Origin: Hypsibius dujardini
Lineage: Eukaryota; Tardigrada; Eutardigrada; Parachela; Hypsibiidae
Direction: 5' to 3'
Length of the DNA: 64,000 nucleotides
Assembly (NCBI GenBank): GCA_001579985.1
Contig: LRSR01014652.1
Span: 1-64,000 of the forward strand
Under the pieces are notes generated by a model. It was not told the DNA's origin and made no database searches. It saw only the letters and a list, made by a program, of their open reading frames with translations. A program made the position numbers and the translations under genes. Every line of letters starts with the position of its first letter. Position 1 is the first letter of the stretch. Shown here piece by piece: positions 56,524 through 64,000 of this stretch.

Positions 56524-57269
56524 GTGCCTGTTCGTCTGTCTGTCTCTCTGTCTCTCTGTCTCTCTGTCTCTCTGTCTCTCTCTGTCTCTGTCTTTCTCTC
56601 TCTCTCTCTGTTTGTTCGTCTGTCTGCCTACCCGTCTACTTGCTTGTAAGTTTATCTATCTGCCAACATGCCTATCTGTCAGCTAATCTGCCTGCCTGCC
56701 TGTTTGCTTCCTTACCTATCCCTCGTCCTGTTTGTGTGTTGGGACATATCTGGCACATTGTCGTCCGCGTTTTTCGATTAATCGCCAAGTGAGTCATGTC
56801 TCGGGACCAAGTGCACCCCTTGTTGTGTGGGCCTATCGATTAATCCGCTGAACATCTTGGGTGCCCGTATTCCAGGGTCTCTTCAAACTATCAAAAACTG
56901 GTCGGTCACAACATCTTCGCGCCCACCGGATCGACCGGTTTCGGGTGGATCAAATTCATCCCGCACGACCGTCTGTTCGCGCACAACGCCAACATCCTCT
57001 GCGACGGCGCGCTCTGCATCACCGCCAAGATCGATGTGATGGTGTGCCACCACTCCACCACCATCTGCAAGAAGGAACCCTGCTTCGTGGCGCAGTACTT
57101 CCGAAACATGCGGGCGAAACTGCACGAGGATCCACGAAAGGGGGCCGTCTTGATGGTGGGCGTGGAGAGCGCCACCGGTCAGGGCCAGTCCTCTTTGAGC
57201 GCTTCCTTGGCCAGCAGTGCTGCCGCTAAGGCGGCGGAAGCTGCCTCGGATGCCGTAGACGAACGCTAA
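56101..57269 (+). CDS. MATH-domain protein
   Basis: Two exons, 56101-56441 and 56876-57269, joined through CG|G. They total 735 nt (244 aa). The single intron contains a TGTC array. A MATH/TRAF fold is seen: FKFNWKIEHFEFL opens the domain, then GGHWQLALIPLKKDE, YVSLWLHRVK, FSTRFKFRVSSNYQKLVGHN, and the typical GFGWIKFIPHDRLF and NILCDGALCITAKIDVM. The C-terminus is an Ala/Ser-rich helix (SLASSAAAKAAEAASDAVDE) in place of the BTB domain that SPOP-like proteins carry. Known: MATH domains bind short Ser/Thr-rich degrons or receptor tails. The lack of BTB or protease domains leaves the role open. Confidence 0.85.
56455..56645. repeat. TGTC/TCTC array in MATH intron
   Basis: TGTCTGTCTG, then CTCTCTGTCTCT repeats, in sense orientation. 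Confidence 0.9.
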
Positions 57270-57474
57270 AAAGTAATCAGAAAACATTAGAAATGGAACT
57301 GGGTTGAATGACACGTGCCGCTTGCGTTGTACAAAAATCACAATACTCGCATAATTTACACGAATGTGAGATTTTTTTCGACCCTGTTTGAGTTTTCCAC
57401 TTTATCCCCTTGCTGTCTCATTAGCGTGTTAATTTCTCTAGATTTCACGCTGCAATGTACATAATACATAGTAT

Positions 57475-57516
57475 TACAGTATATCACAGTATATCACAGT
57501 ATATCACAGTATATCT
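57475..57516. repeat. 10-bp tandem repeat (ACAGTATATC)
   Basis: Four copies of ACAGTATATC in the MATH-gene 3' flank. Confidence 0.85.
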
Positions 57517-57894
57517 CACCCTTTCCATGCGAACATTATTGTTATTACTTTTTGCTTGTAGCAGACATTAATGAAAGTGTGTAGGATGTCTATTTGTCCA
57601 TTGCGGGTATTTTAGTAAACTTTCTTCTTATTCCGGGTCATCCGGTTGCGCGAGATGATTTCCCATAAAATTATCCCCGGCTATAACCGGGAAGCCGGAA
57701 AAAAATAATTTGCGACATCATTATAGGAAAAACGGATGTTAGCCGTCGCATGACGGAGCGCGTGACAGGATTTGAACCGCGAATTGTCTCCGGTAATATT
57801 TCGCATGTGATAGTATTGCACTCGTACATCATGTACTAATTGTGGGTCCAGGCTTGTTGGTGTCTACCGTTCAAAGTTGGTAAGCCGCCATGCG

Positions 57895-57957
57895 TATATA
57901 GACAAACAGACGGACAGACAGACAGGCAGACAAGCAAACAGGCAGGCAGACGGACAA

Positions 57958-57988
<31 letters not shown>

Positions 57989-58135
57989 AACAGACAAGCA
58001 AGCAGGCAGGCAGACAGGTAGACAAAGGGACGGACGGACAAAATTAACGGATGCAGTCACTGGCAGACAGAGAACAAGCAAAAAGGCAGGCAGACAGACA
58101 GACAGACAGACAGACAAACGAACGAACAGACACCA
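57895..58135. repeat. GACA array
   Basis: CAGACAGACAGGCAGACAAAC repeats between the MATH gene and the unrecognised gene. 57270-57890 otherwise shows no gene. Confidence 0.9.
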
Positions 58136-58362
58136 CGATAAAGACGGACACGGATAAATTTAGACCAAGAGAAAAACAACAATTTGAACAAGATCCAGGT
58201 AATGAATAAATGAAATACTAGTAATGAAAGTAATCGTGCACGTTTGCGGTTTTGTTGATATTTTAGCCACGTGATAACAACGCAAATTATTAAATATACT
58301 CTTCCTTACGGGCGTACATCTGGACAAGTTATTTGAATCTTTAGAAAAAACATTACGATTAA

Positions 58363-60593
58363 TCAGAAAAAATTGCCTCGCTGAGACACATCGGCCAGGC
58401 GGGAGAGGAGACGGTCCCGGTCTGATTTGCGCCTGGAGACAAGCTTCAGTCGAGCCGCATCGTGATAAATGGTCAATCGGCGTTTTGATTTCTCCCTCCA
58501 AAACCGATGGGATGGTGGAATTTCAATCATCGCCTCCGGTAAGGGTATCCCAATTGCCGGCTGCAATTTTTTGAAATAAAGAGCGCTCAATCACCGCAAT
58601 TCCACACGGAATCCCATTCCCACCGACTTACAATGGTGGATTGATTAAAGGTGATTTTCAGCCGAGAGTCCGATAAGACTTGAAGGGAAACACGTCGTCG
58701 AACGTGATGACCGCAAGTGCGTGAGATTACGTACCACTCGGTCATTTTCTCAAGGTCTGCGTCGAGAGGTACCAGCACGAGACTGGGGATCGCATCTACG
58801 GAACAAAAAGAATTCACAAGTTCAGAAGTTTCATGACACGCATCGGGAGAAAAACAATAGCCAATTAAGGGTGAAAGTCAACCATCTAACAGTTACTTGC
58901 CTAGCAAGGTTCTGGAGGTAATATCACTATCAAATTTGATGTAGTTCGTGTCGGATTGTTCGTTCTGCAAAGTAAGGAAACAGAACGTGATACGGCGCTT
59001 CAGGCAAAACGTATGAGACACAGACACAGACAAATAGACATACACACACAAACATAGACAAGCAGACAGACACACAAGCCCGGTGAATTACAGAGAATTA
59101 TGCAGGCAGGCAGGCAGGCAGACAGACAACCAGACAGCCAGATAGACAGACAGCCAGGCCGGCAGATAGACAAACAATAAGGCAGGCAGACAGACTAGCA
59201 GATGGACAAACTGGTAGATAGGCACGCAGGCAGACGCAGACAGGCATGCATGAATGCATACAGGAAGGCAGGCAGGCAGGCAGACAGGCAGGCAGGCAGG
59301 CAGGCAAACAAACAGACAAACAGCTACTAAATGACTCACTCGATGGTACAGCAGCACATCAACTGACGGCACAGGAACAGGCATTTCAGACATTTCGCAG
59401 CTTGAATTACAAAAGATCCGGTTTTCTGTCTCGCAGATTACAGTGGAACTGGTGCAGTCTTCTACCTGCAAAAAATTGCAGTTGGTTAAAGTCCATCAAT
59501 TCGCGCCTCAATAAAATTTAAAGAAGACCAAAAGCAAGAGCCGATCATGTCGATCGTATTGTTCCGGGATGCACCACACAGGCAGGCAGGCAATGACCTT
59601 CAAGCAAGAACCTGTGGATTTTCCGGTTCCTTCACGATCTCCTCGCGGTCCAATGTGAAGCGTTCCACCACTGTGGTCCCGCCTGAGTTTTCGCCGTCCT
59701 CCCTTGGGTTAACCACAAGACTAGCAACTTCCAAGCCAACATGGCCACCGACGGTCAGCAGCAGCGACTGAAGGTTTGCCGTGACGACACTGTTCAAGTG
59801 CAACGTGTGAACATCAATTGCCGGGGGAGGGGGAGGGGGAGGGGACGGCTTTTCGACGCATAACAAGTTCAACCCGGAAGCGGTGCCGGTGTAGGCAAGA
59901 TGCCATTCTTTGGACGGCGAGAAAGTCAAGGCCGGTTCTGGGGCACTACAATCCGGTTGGATGGTTACGGTCTTTTCGGACGAAAGGTTCCAGCATTGGT
60001 CGCCGGCGTTTAACATCCACGGCACTAAAAACGCGACAGACAAAAAGTTGAAAAAGTTGCAGTGTGGTAAGGTAAGGAGCTGGTAAGAAAGAAGACAAGA
60101 AGACCAGGGAAGATGAACTCCCGCAGGACGATAATACAGGCATAAACAGAAAGAATAACAGACAGGCGGGCCGACGAAGACATAGGCAGACACTTAAGAT
60201 AGCGGCAGACAGACGACAGGCAGGCCGTCCAGGGGATGCTCAGTGACAAAAAAGAAGCAGACAGACAGACTAGATAGAAAGTGCTCGGGCAGGCAGGTTA
60301 AGAGCGAGGCAGACAAACAGATAAGCAGTCAGGCAGATAAGTAAATAGACTGACAGACAGACAAACAAACAAACAGACAAATAAACAGTTTGATATTCGG
60401 CTCATAGACAGACAGAAAGACAGGCAGACAGGCAGATGCAGTCGGACATAAAAGGAAACTAGTTCGAGGTCCAATCAGGCAGACAGACGAGCGGCAAAGT
60501 ACGAGAAAAGTGCTGAAATCCACGAACAGCGCGGAACTAACCTGGATTCGAACTGCACTCCGCATCATTTGCCAGACTATCTCGAGACATCAT
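58363..60593 (-). CDS. Unrecognised six-exon gene
   Basis: Minus-strand exons: 60593-60542, 60024-59612, 59465-59340, 58964-58901, 58795-58632, 58560-58363. They total 1017 nt (338 aa), all phases agreeing. The start MMSRDSLANDAECSSNP is followed by LTFSPSKEWHLAYTGTASGL, a Pro run (PSPPPPPPPAI), LLLTVGGHVGLEVASLVVNP, a Glu-rich link (DREEIVKEPENPQ), then DAIPSLVLVPLDADLEKMTE and a basic C-terminus (HDAARLKLVSRRKSDRDRLL). No signal peptide or membrane helix is seen, and no family is recognised. The intron after TLL|D uses AG|GCAAGT, a GC-AG intron. The 59612 donor (CAG|GTTCTT) is weak. If it is unused, the protein stops at 59600 (158 aa) and the later exons belong elsewhere. Confidence 0.6.
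59000..59330. repeat. GACA/CAGG array in intron
   Basis: CAGACACAGACAC, then CAGGCAGGCAGG repeats in the intron between exons 3 and 2 of the unrecognised gene. It reads TGTC/CCTG on the sense strand. Confidence 0.9.
60150..60525. repeat. Degenerate GACA array in first intron
   Basis: CAGACAGAC and CAGGCAG repeats in the first intron of the unrecognised gene, TGTC in sense. Confidence 0.85.
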
Positions 60594-60772
60594 TCAGGGG
60601 AGAAACTTGGACAAAACATTTGAGCGAAAATCGAGGCTGGGAAACTTGGTCTGCTAATTTTTCTTCCCCAAGGCAAAACTCCTTGCTGTGCTATGGCAAC
60701 CATTGAATGAGACCAAATTCGCGACTGTAGGAACAGGCTCATCTGTCGTGGGAAACTGGCATCCACTCAATT

Positions 60773-61441
60773 TTAATCGAAATAATCATCAATGTCGATG
60801 TCCGGATTGAGCAGATCTTCTCCGTAGGCACTGACGTCAGTGCCGTTCAAAATAAGATTCTCAAAGGTCTCCTCTAGATCTGTCTCCCCGATCAGGACCG
60901 CCCCCTGGACGGCCCCGTCCTTCAGGATGAGCTTGATGAACTCCACGCCTTTGGTCATGCGGAGCAGAACTTCGTAATCACTCCCAAGACGCTGACCGTT
61001 GAACAGGCTCAATAAAATGACCTGTAAATGCAAAACATATTCCGAAACAATCACGAAAAGTTGAACACAGTATCTGTACGAAATCTGACGGAGGTCAACC
61101 TTGAATCCGAAGAATTTTGTGGCGTGAGCGAACAGCTCGAATGTGAAGTCCATTGTGATAGGTTCCTGATTCAGCTTTGCCAGCATGCATTTGGCCGCAT
61201 ATGCGCCCATCTGCCGAGCCTGAGTCCACAGCCGCATCTGTTTGCATGGAAGAAAATTAACACTGATTTAGAAGACAAGGGGTAAAAAATATAGGAACTC
61301 AGTCGAAACAGACAGCCCAATGGTAGCACTATAATAAAAAAATTCAGACAGACAAACAGACTCACAGACAGACAAACAAAAATAGACAGACATAGACAGA
61401 CAAACAAACAGACAGACAGACAAACACAAATAGACAGACAT

Positions 61442-61508
<67 letters not shown>

Positions 61509-62437
61509 TCTAGACAGCCAGTCAGTCGGTCAGTCAGATAGACAAAAACAGACAGACAGAAGCACCGACAAACAGAGAGACAGTCAGGTATCCTAGCAGG
61601 TCGTAGATGATACCTGAAACCAGTGCGGTGAGAATGGCCAGCCGGCAGTGCAGGCATCTCCAGCCACAAAGATGTCCTTGACCATACTTTCCATGCAGTC
61701 ATCGACTGTCACACCCCCATCCACCGCAAACGCCCCCGCCGGCAAGGTCTTCTGCAGAAAATCAACATTCGGCGTCACTCCCGTCGCACTGACAATGAAA
61801 TCACATCCGAAATGCTTCCCGTTGGTCAGTTCCACATATACCGGCCAGGACTCTGTGGGAGTGCCAAACAGTGCCGCGTATTCTTCCGGTGTGAGAATCC
61901 GCTTCACCTCACAGTTCAGCTCCAACTGTATTGGAAAGTCAGACGAATGGTCGGACTTGCCCTTCATCAGCAAGCCTGTGGCCCAGTCCGGGCCCAGAGC
62001 ACTACCGAAGGGAGTGATTTTCGCTGCATCGTTGTTGGTGTACTTGATTCGTTTTAACTGAACACAAGTCGCAGGATGCTTGTCTTTTCTGTTTTTCCAT
62101 GAATCGAGGAAGAACTCCGCGGCGCCAGCATCAACAAAGGCCGCACTGATGGAGGAGTCCTTAATAACCCAGACGGCGTCCACACCCTCCAGCTCCCACA
62201 CCATTTCAGTGGCAATTCCACCGTTCCCGATGATTGCGATGCGCTTGGCGTCCGCGAGTTTCCGTACAAACTCCTAAATACAAGCGATGCTATGTGTTTT
62301 TCGTTGCACCGAACAACGCTCACCGAAAAGGGCGAAACAAAATGCAGGCACATGTTTACAGACTGGCAGACATCGATACAGACAGATGCCCAAACAAACA
62401 GACAGACCGTCAGACAGTCAGACAGGCAGACAAACAA

Positions 62438-62494
<57 letters not shown>

Positions 62495-63349
62495 TAGACA
62501 GACAAACAGACAAACTGAAAGAAACCCGAAAGAGGCAGAGAGACACAAGCAGACAGACAGACAGGCATGCATACAGAAACGCAGACAGCTGTGATGTCTG
62601 GATGACTTGATTACTCAGCTCACCTGCACAGTCTCCGTATCCCGGATGGCCAGTACGAAGGGATTATTCTCCGCTATGACCTAGTAATAGAATCAAAACT
62701 AAATGCGTAATTTTTAGAAAAAGATCAGCAGTTATATTTCACGTACTTTTGGTTTGCCGCCTGAGCAGACGCAGAGCATCTTATAGCTGAAAATCCGCCC
62801 GTCTGCCAAATGGACAACCTGAGGAGACGTAATACAAGCTTTCAACGAACTTTCTGAGACTTTAGAAACCCCGACAAAAATTGGCTCACGTGTTTTTCCG
62901 AGTCAACGGTTGTTACTTGGCCGGAGACGACTCGGATGTTTGCATTTCGGCTCTCCACCCAGTCGAATGCGCGTTCCTCCACGTCAAACTCTTCCAGCGT
63001 TTTGGTCAACTACAAATTCAAAAAACAGGATTTTATTTTCCAAACAGGGACAGCCAGTAAATGAGAGGTTTACCTGCCGCACTCCAGTGGCCACTTTGAC
63101 CAGTGGAGAGCCGGAGATTAAAAGGGTTTTGCAGAGAGGAGAAAGAATGGAAATCTAGAAACAATACAGCTAACTAATCAAGCAATCAAGGCGAGTAAGG
63201 CTCAGTTGATTGACGAGTCTTTCAAGAAGTCAAATACAACAATCAACCGAAAGAATTCATCATAAACTTACCGTCTCGATGCAAGAGACTCCACATATGC
63301 CTCCCCCGATGACGACACACTCGAAATTGGACTCGTCTGAATCAGCCAT
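60773..63349 (-). CDS. PYROXD1: Pyridine nucleotide-disulphide oxidoreductase domain protein 1
   Basis: Eight minus-strand exons: 63349-63272, 63154-63074, 63009-62890, 62818-62747, 62680-62624, 62273-61614, 61237-61100, 61021-60773. They total 1455 nt (484 aa, close to the human 500), all in phase. The start [20 protein letters not shown] holds the FAD dinucleotide-binding GGGICG. The second Rossmann motif is [14 protein letters not shown], and the FAD-contacting ATG motif is [11 protein letters not shown] with [18 protein letters not shown]1-specific parts: [50 protein letters not shown] and the end [13 protein letters not shown]. Known: PYROXD1 is a nuclear/cytoplasmic flavoprotein that protects the tRNA ligase complex from oxidation. 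It lacks the redox CxxxxC of classical thioredoxin-reductase relatives, as usual for this family. Confidence 0.96.
61330..61590. repeat. GACA array in PYROXD1 intron
   Basis: CAGACAGACAAACAC repeats, purest at about 61450-61500, between exons 7 and 6. TGTC in sense. Confidence 0.9.
62350..62570. repeat. GACA array in PYROXD1 intron
   Basis: CAGACAGACAGAC repeats between exons 6 and 5. TGTC in sense. Confidence 0.9.
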
Positions 63350-64000
63350 TTCCTCAACGAGAGGGGAAAAAAAGGTCAGAAAGTTTTGACAAGACACAAA
63401 TTCTTAGGCCAAAACAGAAATTAATGTAAGCAAAAAATTCTGCATTTCCAGATTCCAGAAAAGAGCCAATTCACATACATGAACTATCGGTGTTCAGAAA
63501 GTGAGGCGATCCAGCAATCAATGAGCAAAAATAACTAGAATGTGAATGTGCTCATCAATCAGTCAATCGTCTATCATAATAATGTGAAGAATAAACCTGT
63601 AGTTTTCTCACAAATCAATCAATCGATCCCTCATGAAAACTGGAATTGTTGCCACCAAGTGGTGAACTGGTGGCAACAAACCAATCAAGCCTTTTGATTG
63701 CGCATATGTTGTCACTTTTTTACAGCTCCGTTTTTGAGCCTCTTTGACACGTCATCTTATCTTGAACGATTCCGGTTGCCTTTTCAAGTTCTCCTCAATT
63801 TGCCTGGGCTTTCACTTAAAAATTTGCGTCCACGTGGACCGGACTACGGTGTTCTGGTGAGGGAAGAACTCATATCTCCGTTTTGCAGAGGAAAAGTTGC
63901 TGTGCGACTGCTGAAATAGGTTTTTCTTATAATAAAGTAAGACTTTTTTACTGCCAGAATTTTCCCTATTGTGAAATACAAAATTTACAATGGATTGTGT
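63350..64000. other. PYROXD1 upstream region, possible start of another gene
   Basis: CAAT-rich (AATCAATCAATCGATCC near 63610). At 63724-63859 a plus-strand stretch is bounded by a TTTTTTACAG acceptor and a CTG|GTGAGG donor, open in one frame (LERFRLPFQVLLNLPGLSLK). It could be an exon. There is no family evidence. Confidence 0.3.

Noticed and set aside
57720-57840. tRNA-like sequence on the minus strand (GACAGGATTTGAACCGCG)
   Set aside because: It resembles a T-arm motif, but no acceptor stem or anticodon arm can be paired. Probably chance or an old tRNA-derived relic.

Overview
The window is nuclear DNA from a eukaryote. Every recognisable protein gene is split by short GT-AG introns, there are two eukaryotic tRNA genes (one with an intron), and nothing resembles an operon. 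The gene set points to a small-genome invertebrate animal: a TRIM-NHL family protein, a cytosolic fatty-acid-binding protein, a myosin essential light chain, a PIAS SUMO ligase, TIM14 and PYROXD1. A tardigrade would fit, but the sequence alone does not prove it. Three kinds of simple sequence fill introns and gaps: TGTC/GACA tetranucleotide arrays, ATTG/CAAT runs, and TTTAAATT-rich tracts.

Layout. 1-1002 (+) is the 3' part of mitochondrial RBFA, followed by a long inverted-repeat element. 2720-6987 (-) is an eight-exon NHL-repeat gene. 8345-9349 (+) is a five-exon FABP and 10019-12574 (+) a ten-exon HIBCH. 12.6-14.5 kb holds tRNA-Asp(GUC), tRNA-Ile(UAU) and three small inverted-repeat transposons. 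14949-17083 (-) is TIM14/DNAJC19, with a 1.5 kb intron full of hairpins and a 36-bp minisatellite. 17.4-18.4 kb is a degenerate GTCC tract. 18993-20763 (-) is a JmjC gene interrupted by in-frame stops.

21.5-37.9 kb is transposon country. It has a minisatellite whose 25-bp unit is itself a palindrome, an orphan TATA/CCAAT promoter, and a MULE-type DNA transposon (about 24.35-31.43 kb) with a FLYWCH/FAR1-like finger, a DDE transposase and a ULP1-like protease. Inside the same unit lies a divergent gene for a secreted/membrane protein. A shortened, decayed second copy of the whole unit follows head-to-tail (31.44-35.16 kb) and is cut short by a 1.18 kb terminal-inverted-repeat element.

39621-40663 (-) is a myosin essential light chain. 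42060-48199 (+) is a ten-exon PIAS-type SUMO E3 ligase. 48.2-56.1 kb is gene-poor and carries at least seven inverted-repeat elements. 56101-57269 (+) is a MATH-domain protein, 58363-60593 (-) an unrecognised six-exon gene, and 60773-63349 (-) PYROXD1.

Exon chains were checked by phase. For the NHL gene, FABP, HIBCH, TIM14, myosin light chain, PIAS, MATH, PYROXD1 and the unrecognised gene, the predicted exons add up to a multiple of three and end at a stop. The genes are unrelated housekeeping or regulatory genes. Three act in mitochondria (RBFA, HIBCH, TIM14), which looks like chance rather than a functional cluster.
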